A DNA stretch of 64,000 bases from Macrotrachela quadricornifera (GCA_022393335.1 JAJEKB010021351.1:252415-316414), one strand, 5' to 3'; shown: positions 23,034-35,929, counted from the first letter of the stretch. Program-made: numbers and translations. The notes: generated from the letters alone by a model not told the origin.

Positions 23034-23769
23034 GTGTACTCTCTCTTTCCCTCTGGCAGACAGAGTTTAGCTAGAGAGAGAGAGCTCACAACATCGAATC
23101 CGAAAAAATCCTGGTGACAGAATCACATCGGATTCCGAAGTGTTGGGATCCGATAGGCTTTAAAGACCATACGTAAGTAGTGCTTAAATCACTGCTCAAC
23201 GAATTTGCAACAACTGACACTTTTCCGACGAAATCCAACGCAATTCCGTCACCAGAAATCCTATAGGATCCTGTCGGATGGTTGGATCCGATCGAATCCA
23301 ACATCGAATTTGTTCACCTGGGTAGTCCTTGTACTAGATTTTTTTCCTTTTATTTTGTATTTCTACCAAGCATGAATCAATCTTTTTGTTCTAATCATAT
23401 TATTCGAATACATCATGCATTTTCCTTGCTAGTTTATATCATTTTTTCTTTTTCTTTTTCTTCTAATCATTCTTTGATGTTTAAATTTATGTATGCACAT
23501 TTATATGATCGAAAGGTCTATAAGACAGCAATCTTTTTGTTACTAAAAATAGTTCAGTTGTCCGAGGGATTTATCTTTAGATCAACAGTAGAATTCCTAC
23601 GACATCTATTACTACAATCATTAAATATAACGATTTCCTATAAATTCAAATGAAAGTTGAAATTTTATTTTGATAAAATGCAAATACTATGGAAAGATTA
23701 GCTAGAGAAATAGATAAATAATTTCCTAATTTCATAAGGGTAATGAATGCATTCTATTCAAAATGATAA
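23034..23769. other. Spacer with GGATCCGAT-type short repeats
   Basis: Around 23090-23310 a box like GAATCCGA / GGATCCGAT recurs in both orientations, suggesting an eroded element. The rest is AT-rich, with a T-rich open frame near 23282-23653 that shows no family signature. Confidence 0.4.
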
Positions 23770-23777
23770 AATCCTAA

Positions 23778-24407
23778 CAGAGATGTCCATCGCGCCGCTG
23801 ACGCGCCGCTGCCGCTGCCGCGCCGCGGCCGCGACCGCGGTTGGCGGCGCGGCAGCGGCAGATTTTTTTTTTAGGTTATCGCGGCGCGGCACATCGCTCA
23901 TAATGGCGCCGCGGCAGTGGCGCGGCAGCGGCTTTTCATGTTTTTAGCCACCGCGGCAGCGACGCGGCTCAATTTTTTTGCAGAAATTTTATCTGTAATT
24001 CTAAAAAATATTCAGCCTCAAACCTGAAATTAAACTCCAAAAAGTGGCATTTTTTCTTCATGTAGTGACAGTAGTAGTGCTGTAACCTTTTCTTCAAATA
24101 TTGCTGCAACAGCGGCAACGTTTTTAGTATGTCGATGTGCAGAAGCACCGTGGCAACATGTATTTTATATAATACCGCGGCGTGGCAGCTTACGATTTTA
24201 TACCACAGCGGCGCGGCTGCGGCGCGGCACCTTTTGATTTTATACCATAGCGGCGCGGCTGCGGCGCGGCACCTTTTGATTTTACACCATAGCGGCGCGG
24301 CTGCGGCGCGGCACTTTTTGATTTTATACCATAGCGCCGCGGCCTCAGCAGCTATACAAGACCGCGGCGCGGCAGCGGCAGATTTTCAGCCGCGATGGAC
24401 ATCTCTG
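23778..24407. mobile_element. GC-rich non-autonomous hAT element (630 bp, 8-bp TSD)
   Basis: The ends CAGAGATGTCCATCGCG and, inverted, CAGAGATGTCCATCGCGGC are flanked by the exact 8-bp duplication AATCCTAA (23770-23777, 24408-24415). The 8-bp duplication and CAG-RG-TG ends are hAT hallmarks. The interior is packed with GCGGCGCGGC boxes on both strands plus a 42-bp tandem (24207-24336; GCGGCGCGGCTGCGGCGCGG, then CACCTTTTGATTTTATACC). Open frames across it follow the repeat and are not genes. Confidence 0.88.
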
Positions 24408-24734
24408 AATCCTAATGATTTGGCCGAATGTCAAGAAATTTCATTGTTCTATGCTGTGACACCTATATCTCATCAATATAAAATCACTTTATAGAAATCT
24501 GGAAAACTAACATGACTAATTAATAAAAAATTTAATATTAATTAATTAACAAAGCTGACTGCAGATTCGGATTCGTCGACCTCGATTATCCTTTAATGGA
24601 GATTTTCGTCAGATGTATTGTCAAGGTTTCATTGGTTTAGCGCATACTGAATTCCGATTGACTTAGACAGACAAACAAACTCTATGCATTTTTAAGTTTC
24701 GTGTAACCCTTTCTTTCAGAAAAGGGAATAAAGC

Positions 24735-25495
24735 TATAAAGATATTTTTAATTTCATTTTATCAAATTTTGAGGATAGTTGTAATGATTATTTCTACCAA
24801 ATTCGATTCTTTCTAACAATTTTTTAAAAGTTTTTTTCCAGTCTTTTTCGAAAAAATTTCTAAGTATCTTCGAAACTGCATGAGCTAATCATTTTCCGTT
24901 TTTGTTAATCAGTTGAACTACGTTCGATAGACTTAGTTAGCCAAAAATTGCATACTATCAGGCCTGGCGAATATGGTGGGAATTTTGATGTCTTCTTCTG
25001 TCATATTATTAATAACATTGGATGAGTGTGAGGACAACGATCGTCGTCAAGCACTTTAGTACATTTTGAAACTGATGTCTTTGTTTGTTTCCATATTTCA
25101 TTAACAGAAGGCTTTGGACAATTTTCAATATCATATGTGTGACTTATAGTCTTGTCTATATCTACATTTAAGAGCATTTTATTTAAAGAATATACTAAAT
25201 AAAGTATCGTTTAAAATCTGTCTTCATCAGCAATAGTCTTTTGACGATTCATCTATAAATCTATATTCAATCAATAGTATTAGTAGAACGTAACTGACAT
25301 GATTGAGCAAAGTTTTGCTAAATTTTTAAAATGAATGACATACAGGTAGTTTATACGATTTTCAAGGTACGTAAAAATTTTCGAAAAATTTTAAAAATCC
25401 TTTTAGCAAATTGTTAGAAATGATCGAACCTGGCATTAATAATCATGTCAACTATCCTCAAAATTTAACAGAAAAAAATATGTATGAAATTCATT
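24735..25495. mobile_element. Inverted-repeat element remnant upstream of the helicase relic
   Basis: AACTATCCTCAAAATTT near 25452 is mirrored near 24766. The arms (~105 bp) also share TTGTTAGAAA-GATCGAA. The outer ends have eroded, so the limits are approximate. On the minus strand, about 25180-25007 reads as roughly 55 residues without a stop (VDIDKTISHTYDI, then KPSVNEIW), possibly an old coding scrap. Confidence 0.55.
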
Positions 25496-25544
25496 CTGCA
25501 AAATGTTATACTGAAAAAAATTCGGCCTCTGCTAGATAAAATGG

Positions 25545-26035
25545 CAAATGAGTAATTAAATATCTTTTATTATCTATGAGATTGGTGTATTGAGAAAGCT
25601 GTTGATAAAAACACAAACTGTTTGCGACTTTTTATTACACGAGGAGCTGGTATCGTAAAGAGTCATTTACTAAAATGTATGTTCTATGAAGCAAATAAAA
25701 TCTTAAGTAGAATGGATGATTTTGCAACTAATGAAATTCGAACGTTGATATATGCATCAATATATGCTGCTGCACTTTATCTGAATTATAATACTATTCA
25801 TAGTACATTTAGATGGACATTAAAAATTTTAATATCTCAGAGAATATTTTAAATATTATGGGATCTATACTGGACGGCTTAGTTCTGTTATTTATTGATG
25901 AAGTTTCTTTAGTTGATCAACCTTTATGGGAAGAATGACATACACATCTAGGTCATATAATGCAATTAACTAGATCTAATGTATATTTAGGAAATGTATC
26001 TATAGTTGCCATAGATGATTTTTATTCTTAAAAAT
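25545..26035 (+). pseudogene. PIF1-like helicase fragment (Helitron-type), degenerate
   Basis: Translation across frames gives PIF1 family landmarks in order: AVDKNTN, a Walker A relic (TRGAGIVKSHLLKCM for the usual G-G-A-G-x-G-K-S), YAAALYLNYNTIHSTF (the x-x-TIHS-F box), Walker B LFIDEVSLVD, then HIMQLTRSNVYLGNVSIVAI with DDFY. A stop codon after IF (~25850), a frame change and a TGA after LWEE break it. Walker A has lost its second and third glycines. In animals such helicases mostly come from Helitrons; no Rep domain or Helitron ends were seen. It cannot make an active enzyme. Confidence 0.8.
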
Positions 26036-28284
26036 CTCCAAAAACCATTTTTCAAGATTCCTAGATAAATCACGAGGTAAATAATTTAGGAACTTTTGAA
26101 GTTTGCAAGAGGTACTTTGGAATTTCTAAAAAGTAGAAGAGAAAATTACGAACAAATTTTTATTGCATTAGGAATTGATAAAAAATGGATTTTGGGCTCT
26201 ACTTTGGTTCAAGCGACTTTTGGTTCACTTCACATGACCGTTGTTTTTTCAGTTTTGTTATTTTTTTTGTCTCTTTCACATTTTTTGTGAAGAATTAAAG
26301 ATATTTGTTCTATAATATGACTATGATCTGATAGAAGTCGTCACTAGCTAAAATTAACACCCTATTTTAACAAGTGATAGTTATTCATAAATATAAATAA
26401 TTATTCATTGTACACATAATTAATTAAGTTGTAGAAGAAATGGATATTTCTTCTAATATAGGTGATGATAATCATAATCGTGATAATTTTTGTTTTGGTA
26501 GTAATCGCAAATGAGGGAAGCAATAAAATTGCGATAAGCTTATCAATTATGTTCCTTTGTTACAAAGGTCAATAAATAATATAAAGAATACAAATAAGTA
26601 CGAAGAAGAAGATGAAGATTATGCCATCAATAGAGATAAATTAGATAATATTGATTGAACTCTTTATTAAATAGAAATATTTCGAACAATACATATAGAT
26701 TTATTGACTAGAATAATAGACAACCATTAAAAATGTTCTTCTACATGTGAAATAAAAAAGTTTCTAACCTAAAATATTTCGTGCCACACTATTTTGAACA
26801 TAGATTTTTGTTGATTCTTCCCACAAAGTTAATACAATGATTAGTTGATATCATTATATTATTTGATAGTTTATAGTTGACTCTAGCAACCAACAGAGTA
26901 TAGTCATGAAATAACAAAAATCATTGCAGAAAAAGCGGTTAACTATCTTCAAAAATTCTGTTTTTTGTTTTACTTACATGAATTATTTTTTTATCAGAAG
27001 ATTCAATGTAGCATTTATTACAAATTCATGCCATGAGATTTGAAACTGGCTCGTGCTATCACAAATAGATTTAAAAACGAAATATTATACGTAAGATAAA
27101 GAAGAGAATAATATTAACAAACGCTAACAAGGACAAATGTAACCATTGTGATTTGTATATTGTATCATCTGTGTGCATGATATTTTTTTTGAATAATCAT
27201 AGAACTGTTGTTTTATATGACAAAATAATAGAATAAAATATAATAGTTTTGCAAATCATTATGAATTTGTTATTTGTAATTCATATTCAATAACAAAATT
27301 CAAAATATCAACAAATAAGCAATAAAATAACATATATTTTTCTTTTCCTTCTTACTGATGATGACATTTGACATGTCGAAAGCTCTAGTTAACTTATATA
27401 TTATATATGTATCTATTTATTTATTCATAGGAAACTAGTAAAGCTGCTATATTTTATTCTATTATTTTGTGATATTTTTTTGTTTTCACTATTAAAATAA
27501 ATAATCAAATAGTATTCTGTATCAACATGTAGTTGACACAACATCTTCATTGATAGTTTCACCGAAGTCGATCAAAAAATTCAATACAGGGTATACATAT
27601 AGTCAAAAATAGCAATTTTGGAACATATCACTCCACCACTTCTTACAAATGTTTAACACTTCCAAAACCCAGCTATTCCGATCAAAATCTCAGTAATTGA
27701 CTTCAAAAGAACACGTAATTAATTTGTTAATAATTACTATTTTATTGATATATATTACATTGAATTTTCTGAGTCGAAGAAGCTCTCCTAGGAGATATGT
27801 GATCCATCATTTGACTCAACATGCTCAATATCATCGATTCCACTTCTCCTTCTGTCTCAACAAAGCTTTTGAGACTGGGAAAATATAATGCAATGAATAC
27901 CATCATCACCACAATATTAGTTAATTATTTTCTTTTTGCTGGAGAATCGTTTATTGAGATCCTTGCTGGATTAGTTGATTTGTAGAAGTGCTGAGAAAAT
28001 TGTGAAAAAATAGTCGGGTGATGTGCTTTAAAATTGCTTTCTGATCAGGTGCGCTCTTTGTCAAATTTTTTAATTGGTTCCGATAAGAGAACCAATGAAT
28101 GTGTCATCATGATCGTGATGATGGTAGTTTCTTATTAGTAAATTCTGTATTAAATAAAAGCATTAGACATTATATACAATATAAATGTGAAGTTTTCTTT
28201 CTAAATCATTAGAACAATATGTTTTTGGTTAATTCTTTCAAAATAAAACTATACCATACATTCTTATCATTCTCTTAATGAAAA
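26036..28284. other. Non-coding stretch with small gene-like scraps
   Basis: A plus-strand stretch near 26440-26650 reads MDISSNIGDDNHN, then after a stop NTNKYEEEDEDYAINRDK; it may be a dead gene. A lone TACAGGGTATAC near 27585 recalls the CAGGGTG element ends but has no partner. Otherwise AT-rich without signal. Confidence 0.35.
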
Positions 28285-30147
28285 ATGTCTGATTATATTC
28301 TAATGGAAACTAAATTAACAATATGGTTTGATCGATTACCAACAGAAATTATTTTTGATATATTTAATTATTTATCATCAAATGAAATTATTTATTCCTT
28401 TTTTTATTTAAGCGAACGATTACAAAATTTAGTAGTCAAACAGAAAAATTATACTAATTATTTACAAATACCAATATCAAATTTAGATTTTTGGAACAAA
28501 GTTTTATTAATTATTGGCTCACAAATACAAACATTAATAATTAATATTGATTATTTAACTTTATCATTAGATTTATTTTCAAATTTATCATCAATTATCA
28601 TTTCATCACCATATTCTCTGATTGCAGGACAATTAAAATTGATACTTGAAAATAAAAATTTTCAAAAATTACATACATTAAAAATAAAAGATGTTGTTTC
28701 TTCTAAACGACTATTTAATGAAAATGAATTAGATGACGAACAAATATTATTCAAAAAAATCTTTAGTAATGAAAATACATTACATATATTTGAATATTTT
28801 CCATCACTAGGAAGTTTACATTGGAGAAAACTTGAAGAATTAAAATTTAATATTCATATTCGTTCATTAACATTAAATTTAACTCAATTTAAAGATATTT
28901 TTACACTTATTAAATATACATTAAATTTAAATTATTTAAATATTCAAACAGAACCACCTTATTTAGAAGAAGAACAATATGAATGGTCATATAGTACTAG
29001 AATTGAATTAAATAAATTTTATTTAAAATTTAAACCAGAAAAAATTGGACCACGTGGATGCTATTCTCATGAAATTGATTTTGATCAATTATTTCATGCT
29101 ATTCAAATATTTTCATCATCATTAGAAATTTTATCTTTGAATTTTATTCATTTAAACAAACATAAAGATGAAGATTTACTATTTAATGGTACTAAATTAG
29201 AAAATAGATTATTAAAATCAATGATAAAATTAAATAAATTTTATTTTTATGCATGTAAACATATAAATAAAGGAGATATTTATAATATCTTATTAACATT
29301 TAAAAATCAATTTTGGTATGATCATAATTGGTTTATTGGTATTCATCAAAATAAGCAAACTGATTATGCATTTATATATTCATTACCATTTCAATTTAAT
29401 GAACTTAAAGATTTCACTGATTTTAGTGATACTTTAACAAATAATGATCAGATATTAAAAGCTAACCCTCGATTATGGTACAAAATCACATCAATTGAAT
29501 TAACTAATATTAATAAAATTGATATCAAAAACTTATTTCCATTATTAAAAGTAAACATGCCGAAATTACTATCCATTACTTTTAAAGATAATAATCATCA
29601 TTATTCTAATTCATTTGTAATTGACAATGAAATAGATCATATTGATGTAACATTAAATAATGTAACAACTGTTCATCTTAATAATATATCAATGGAAAAA
29701 TTAAAACAATGTTTAATTTATGTTCTACCAAATTTAAAACATTTAGTATTACATCATAGTCAATTACCGCCTGCAGACAGTGAATTAGCTTTGATATTCA
29801 AAAAAAGAATTCAACAAATAGAAACTGATGAATTTTTTTTGGGTGAAGAAAAAATAGGAGAAAAAGATTTTACGTATCTTTCAAATCTGCAAATTTTACA
29901 GATAACATGTAATATTACAGGTAATAATGAATGGCTAGAGAATCGATCAAACATGATCATGAAATTATTGACAAATCTTCCAAAATTGAAAACTTTATCA
30001 ATTTATGCTATACCTTGTAGTGGCTGTTTTATTTATGGGCCTGATGCGATTTTTAACCCGATTATAGATAAGCTGAATATAAATTGGATAAAAAATATCT
30101 ATGAAATGAAATATTCTGGACAGTATCTTCGATTTGTAAGAAAATAA
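28285..30147 (+). CDS. F-box protein with leucine-rich C-terminal region
   Basis: A single 620-residue open frame. Residues ~14-52 form an F-box (WFDRLPTEIIFDIFNYLSSN, then EIIYSFFYLSERLQNLV), the Skp1-binding motif of SCF ubiquitin ligases. The rest is Leu/Ile/Asn-rich with irregular leucine-rich stretches (LSLNFIHLNKH, NLNYLNIQTE, LLSITFKD, NLQILQITCNI, LPKLKTLSIYAI) that probably recognise substrates. The start ATG gives MSDYILMETK; the second ATG (MET) is also possible. Codon use is extremely A/T-ending, like other F-box genes of this kind. The product is cytosolic or nuclear; the target is unknown. Confidence 0.85.
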   Translation: MSDYILMETKLTIWFDRLPTEIIFDIFNYLSSNEIIYSFFYLSERLQNLVVKQKNYTNYLQIPISNLDFWNKVLLIIGSQIQTLIINIDYLTLSLDLFSNLSSIIISSPYSLIAGQLKLILENKNFQKLHTLKIKDVVSSKRLFNENELDDEQILFKKIFSNENTLHIFEYFPSLGSLHWRKLEELKFNIHIRSLTLNLTQFKDIFTLIKYTLNLNYLNIQTEPPYLEEEQYEWSYSTRIELNKFYLKFKPEKIGPRGCYSHEIDFDQLFHAIQIFSSSLEILSLNFIHLNKHKDEDLLFNGTKLENRLLKSMIKLNKFYFYACKHINKGDIYNILLTFKNQFWYDHNWFIGIHQNKQTDYAFIYSLPFQFNELKDFTDFSDTLTNNDQILKANPRLWYKITSIELTNINKIDIKNLFPLLKVNMPKLLSITFKDNNHHYSNSFVIDNEIDHIDVTLNNVTTVHLNNISMEKLKQCLIYVLPNLKHLVLHHSQLPPADSELALIFKKRIQQIETDEFFLGEEKIGEKDFTYLSNLQILQITCNITGNNEWLENRSNMIMKLLTNLPKLKTLSIYAIPCSGCFIYGPDAIFNPIIDKLNINWIKNIYEMKYSGQYLRFVRK

Positions 30148-31848
30148 AACATTTTTCTTTAAAATTTTCTACCATATAATTAAATATTATCTTGTCTTTT
30201 TAAACACTCAATATAAATTTTGAAAATATGGACGAACTAACCAATTCGTTCAACATATTTTTCTATTAGTAACAGCAGTTTATTTCATGTTTCGTATTTA
30301 ATCTTAAAAAATTGTGCTAATACTCTTTTATGATCGAACAAAAAAAATATTTTTCCAACATCAAATCGACTAGTTAAATTCTATGAATATAATGGTAAAA
30401 TTAGAAAAAACTTTCTTTATATACTCAATTAGTCAAAGATAAGAATAATATACATACATACAAATCATATTAAATCTATATAAAAATGTCAATTTTAGTC
30501 TAATTATAAGTGATTTATTGATATTTATGAAAATATCACTGAACTTTTTTTTGTATTTCGCATTAGTTCAATCTGATAAATTGTATGATTTTAATTATGT
30601 TATATTAAATCATGACGATATCTTCAAAAGAAATTTCTATTTATACGATGTATTCTTAAATTCATTGAATTATTTTCAATGTTTAGCACTAATTCCAAAA
30701 ATTTATTCCATTTCTTGGAAACAATTCACCAATGAATTAGAAATTGATTTAAAATAGCATCAAACACAAAATTCTTCTATTAGTTAGAAATTTCAAGCAA
30801 CAACTTATTATAAAATTTTCAAATTTTACCACATTTCTGTAAAACACAATGCTATTTCTATATAATGCTCGTCGTCATCACAGAGCCAATAGTCCACAAA
30901 TGATAAATCGTGGATGTATACCACATACGTTCTTTTAAAAGTTATAAAAACGAATGACATGAAATAATCATTGCCTTAAGTTATTCTGCTTCGAACGTTT
31001 TTTTTTTAAAGCTTATCCATATCATAATTAAGAGTCTACTGTTTTCTCAGTGTGATGCTAGAATTCTTTAAAAAGTGGTGTCTATAAAACTTATTTTGTT
31101 CACTATAAAATTCTCAATAAACCAGCTGTAGCTTATAGAAATACAATAAAATCTGAAAATTTCACAGTAATTTGCTGATGAAAAAACGAGTTTATTTTGA
31201 AACTTCTAGTCAATATAAGAACTTTGTGTTCGAAATTATCGTAGTAGAGAACGAAAATCCTTCTTACCTACTAAAACTTGAAAATTCAATATCTCAACTC
31301 AAAAGGGTCATAGGCTCGAATCTCTTTAACATTATATTTCTATCTGTGTTCAAACGAAAATTTCCATCTTTCTCATGTGAATGAATAGAGTTTTCACTTA
31401 TTCAACTATTACTACATGGCAGATTAAGGATGCTGACTGCAGGATGCTAGAAGTAATATACATAATGAGATGCCATGAGTGCATGATCCGGAGACATTGC
31501 ATTGCGTGAGGATGTCAAGAAATCACTACCTGTAGATTGCTACTACATCTTGCGTACACCATCCTACAGTAATGTCTGAATCTATCAAATAGTAATAATT
31601 GAATACTTGAAAACTCAAAACGAATTAATGATTTCTACACTACTGGATTAGATAGAAATCAAACCTTGTGAATAATATCTTTAGTTTATAAGAAAATAAA
31701 CATTTTACCTTTTGTTTAATAACCATATAGATTCAATAAAAATACATCGCGTAACATTAAATATTTTTTTAAAGTTTATTTTTCAAATATTCACTCTTAC
31801 GCTCATAAAAATTTAAGAAGCAAACTCATTATTATTAAAATACTGTCA
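30148..31848. other. Intergenic stretch up to the assembly gap
   Basis: It contains a plus-strand 79-residue frame at 30518-30757 with F-box-family-like composition but no recognisable domain; it may be a relic of a neighbouring F-box copy. Nothing else is supported. Confidence 0.35.
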
Positions 31849-32295
31849 NNNNNNNNNNNNNNNNNNNNNNNNNNNNNNNNNNNNNNNNNNNNNNNNNNNN
31901 NNNNNNNNNNNNNNNNNNNNNNNNNNNNNNNNNNNNNNNNNNNNNNNNNNNNNNNNNNNNNNNNNNNNNNNNNNNNNNNNNNNNNNNNNNNNNNNNNNNN
32001 NNNNNNNNNNNNNNNNNNNNNNNNNNNNNNNNNNNNNNNNNNNNNNNNNNNNNNNNNNNNNNNNNNNNNNNNNNNNNNNNNNNNNNNNNNNNNNNNNNNN
32101 NNNNNNNNNNNNNNNNNNNNNNNNNNNNNNNNNNNNNNNNNNNNNNNNNNNNNNNNNNNNNNNNNNNNNNNNNNNNNNNNNNNNNNNNNNNNNNNNNNNN
32201 NNNNNNNNNNNNNNNNNNNNNNNNNNNNNNNNNNNNNNNNNNNNNNNNCTCATAAAAATTTAAGAAGCAAACTCATTATTATTAAAATACTGTCA
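31802..32295. other. 400-N assembly gap between identical 47-bp repeats
   Basis: N runs from 31849 to 32248, exactly 400. The 47 bp before it (31802-31848) and after it (32249-32295) are identical, starting CTCATAAAAATTTAAG. This is the pattern of two overlapping contig ends joined by a default-size gap, so the true distance may be zero or less. Confidence 0.85.
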
Positions 32296-32472
32296 AAAAA
32301 AAAAGATACACACAATGTTCTACAAAAAAAAAACGAGAGGAAAAATGTAACCACACTTCTTATCTAATCTAGTCTTGATTAAAAACAAAAAAACAAGATG
32401 AATATAATCTTCTTATTTTAAACAAATATGTGAATAGTCAAATTAAATAATTATTTATAAAAAGAATTAGAT

Positions 32473-35400
32473 CTAATAACCTTGATATAATATAACAGCA
32501 ATTACAAGAATAATAACCACAACTAGTGTAACAAATATATAAATGCCTAGAAGTGCTGGTTGCCATGTTGCACCCTTTTAAATTAATCAATATGAAAAAA
32601 AAAAGATTTTTAATAGTAATAATAATAACAATCTTTTACTTACAGGAATGCGTTCACGTCTGACACGATGATCTGAACGTTTTTCTGAATTATAATCTCT
32701 CTCTTCAAAACCTAAATATAAATATTTAAATATCTTAAACATTAAATTAAAACAAAAATCAACTTACGCTCATATTCTCGTCTTGTAAAACAACAAGCAT
32801 GAATTTCAAAAATAAGTTGAATAATTAAATGAAATATACACCAACCAAATAATAACCATGAACACCATGTCCATAAATCTAAACGACGATTATCCATACC
32901 CAAAAATATAACCGGAATAGCAAGACAATGAGCTATTGAAACAATTAACCAATGTATCCAATACCAAACACAATAACGTTTTGTATAAGGTATTGGTCGC
33001 ATAATACTAATAATTGGCTATAAAAAATAAAATATAAGAACTCTTTCGAATTTTATGACATCGTCACAATTGTTAAATCAATTATATCACACCATTGTAG
33101 AGTAACTTAAGATGACATATCAAATGGTATATATAAAAAAAGTGTTATAAATCTCCGATCATCTCATTTTTAAGAAGAAGTTGACAATGATGAATATTCA
33201 TGTATTCATTATTGTTGATCACAGAAAATGTGACTAAGTATCAAACTTTGTCAGAAATTGTGGAGTATGTAGCACTACAAAATGGACTATTTTAAAATTC
33301 CCTAAAAGAGTATTGCATGTAGACGACCTAAATGATTTCACTTCTCCATGCGGAGTAATTTTCAATATCGAGCTATTCTTCTAGAAAACTGTCAATTAAT
33401 ACATTTTATAATGTGACATCGCCCTCCAATTTCAGACAAGGTTTCATATTTCACTATTTCGAGGTGACGTAGTCTATCGGCGGACCATACTATATTTTAA
33501 CGCTAATGGATGATCCACAATAAATGTCCACACTTTGAATTTCATAGTCTAATATCTAAATATGTTTTATTAAAATAAAAGCGTATACTATAAAATGCAA
33601 CGTGAAAAGCTCTACAATCTTCATAGTAAAACTTATTTTAATTATGTAAATTTTTTGTTTTCAGAAAAAGCAAATCTCTGTGTAATCAATTTTCGCTACT
33701 TCAAAAATTGATCTCACACAGTTATGCTTTACCTTGAAAACAGAAAGTAAACAAATAAAATAAGCTTTACAATGAAAATTGCAAAAGTTTTCACCCTGCA
33801 TCTGGTGATATATTTTGTTTTCTAATAAAACTTATTCAAAGATTAAAACATCAGATGCCAAATGTGATCATTTATTTTGAAGCACCCGTTATTTTTTTAT
33901 GAAAATCGAATCAGTATGAAAGAGTTAATCATATTTAGGAACTAAATTTATTATAATATGAACTCATGACTTAAGCCATTCTACAATGTAATGTAATTAA
34001 TTTCTCAATTTTGAATACGATATAAAATCCTACAAGATCAATCAATAAAAAAAAAATCTTTTTTTAATACATACAGCAAAAAATGCACAAATAAGTACAA
34101 TAACACCAAGAATTGAATGCCACATATGATGTGTTCCATGTGTCCATTTCCAATTAAGTTCAAAAAGTATACAAAAAAATGCACACCATGTTAAAATAGC
34201 CACAATAAACATAAGTGGTGGAAAGATCTATATGAACGAAAACAAATTTTTATTCAGAAAAAAAATAATTCTATAATAATTAATTACTGTAAAATAAGAA
34301 AATGGATTTCGTCGTAGAGGTTTTGCTTCTGTTCCCATACGACTACCATCAACAACAGCTCCTCGTTCATATTCAGGCCAAACTAAATCAAAATAACGAG
34401 CAACCATAACACCAACTGATGCAAGAAGTACCCATGCAATAATATTTAAAATAGCTTAAAATAAAAAATACATAAAATTAAAAAAAAATTTGGTTTTTCT
34501 TTTTCTTACCATGAATTTTAGCTAAAACAGAACCTGCTCTTGGATGTGATTTAGGCCATATACGACGTTCAAAATTAATTGCATGATTATTAACAATTGG
34601 AATATTTTGAAGAGGAATACGCATTCCTTCTGGTGTCTGTAAATCTTGATTTGAATAAATTGGATACATATAATGTGATTGTTTTAAATCAATAAATTTA
34701 TCTCGATCAATTTCATCACGATTTCTTCCATCATTTTCTACTAATGTATCACTATGTGGTGATAATTTTCGAACAAATTTACATATAATATGTGTACCAT
34801 TTGAATATCCATCTGCATCTTGTAAACCATATGATCGTCGTCCCTGTAGAATATGTCGTGGAATTTCAACTCCAACAAACATATTATGTACATAGATATG
34901 ACCTTGACTGTCTCTTGTACATATAACAACTTGATCATCACCCTTTAAATTAATAGAAATATTTCATTTTATTTTATATTAAAATTTTCATCATACTCGA
35001 TTTTCATCTTTAGAAAATCCAACACCAGCAAATCCTTGTGCACGTGCAATTATATGAAATTTAGCTGTATCTTCATCAAGAACTTGCCATGCTAATGCAT
35101 ATTCACATTTAGGATTATTATTACAATTTTGTGGAACAATTAAACATCCTTGTGATTCACCACAATGATCGAGATTAATTGATTGATCATCAGCATAAGG
35201 AATAACTCCTGATGCTAAACGCTATTATAAAAAAGAAAAATAAATTTTTTATAAAATAAAAAAGAAATTTACTCGTTTTAAAGGTTTTGATTTCACTCGA
35301 TATAATTGTCGATTTGAAATAACATCTGCTCTAAAATAATTAACAAAAAAAATAAAATTCTACAAAAAAGTTAATTAAAGTTTTACTTAAAAACAACTTG

Positions 35401-35929
35401 ATCAAAATTATTATGAATACCACTTGCTTTCCATGCTAATGGAATTTTACTATAACCACGAGGTTCAGCTTTATCAACATAAATAACCTTAAAAAAAAAT
35501 TCGAATTTGAAATAATTAAATACAATCTATTAAGAAATAAAATTCTTACACTAGCACCATTTGGACATGTATGATGTTGTAAAGCTAAACTTCCTGTTTG
35601 TTGATCATCAAATCGACCAACAATATTTCCATCTTGATCAAATGCACGTAAAACAAATTCATTAATTCCATAATTTGAACGTTTTTGTTTTAATGTCACT
35701 AAAAAACCATATTATATTAAAACAAAATTTATTTTTTTATCTTACATAAAATTGTATCTTCAGGTAAAAATTTTGTTTCATAAGGATCTATTTCAAATTC
35801 ATCATTGCCATCAATTGATGACATTCCATTAACATAAACATCAGATGAACATAATGATTCAAATGTAACTTCACTAGAAATTATTTTAATTAAAAATATA
35901 ATTAATGATAAATAATGTATTGTTGCCAT
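32473..35929 (-). CDS. Ferric-chelate reductase 1-like protein (Reeler-DOMON-cytochrome b561)
   Basis: Eleven exons: 35929-35746, 35698-35550, 35487-35387, 35330-35273, 35221-34997, 34942-34510, 34454-34288, 34227-34075, 33017-32768, 32711-32644, 32574-32473; all phases agree and total 629 residues. A signal peptide (~1-19) leads into a Reeler-like domain (~20-150; ALQHHTCPNGAS, IPLAWKA). A DOMON domain (~200-300; CEYALAWQVLD, GFAGVGFSKDEN, DDQVVICTRD) follows. Then comes a cytochrome b561 core (~380-565) with histidines placed to bind two hemes (KIHG, HHMWHSILGV, YWIHWLIVSIAHC), and a last helix before GY. The family moves electrons across membranes to reduce ferric iron. Intron 8 (1057 bp) holds a TA-type MITE; the other introns are short. 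Confidence 0.88.
33506..33889. mobile_element. 384-bp TA-flanked MITE of the CAGGGTG/core-motif group, in an intron
   Basis: The right end reads, inverted, ACGGGTGCTTCAAAATAAAT and the left ATGGATGATCCACAATAAAT, each next to TA. Arms diverge but share AAATATGTTTTATTAAAA-type boxes. GCAACGTGAAAAGCTCTAC lies at ~33599 and an inverted relic at ~33770-33803. It lies in intron 8 of the DOMON/b561 gene. Confidence 0.65.

Noticed and set aside
23747..24494. Ala/Arg-rich open frames in GC-rich DNA
   Set aside because: They lie across the hAT MITE's GCGGCGCGGC arrays; openness comes from repeat composition.
31846..32253. Open frame of 135 unknown residues
   Set aside because: It is the N gap, not sequence.
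34741..34941. Minus-strand open frame overlapping the DOMON region
   Set aside because: It is an alternative frame of exon 6 of the reductase gene, whose true frame carries the DOMON motifs.
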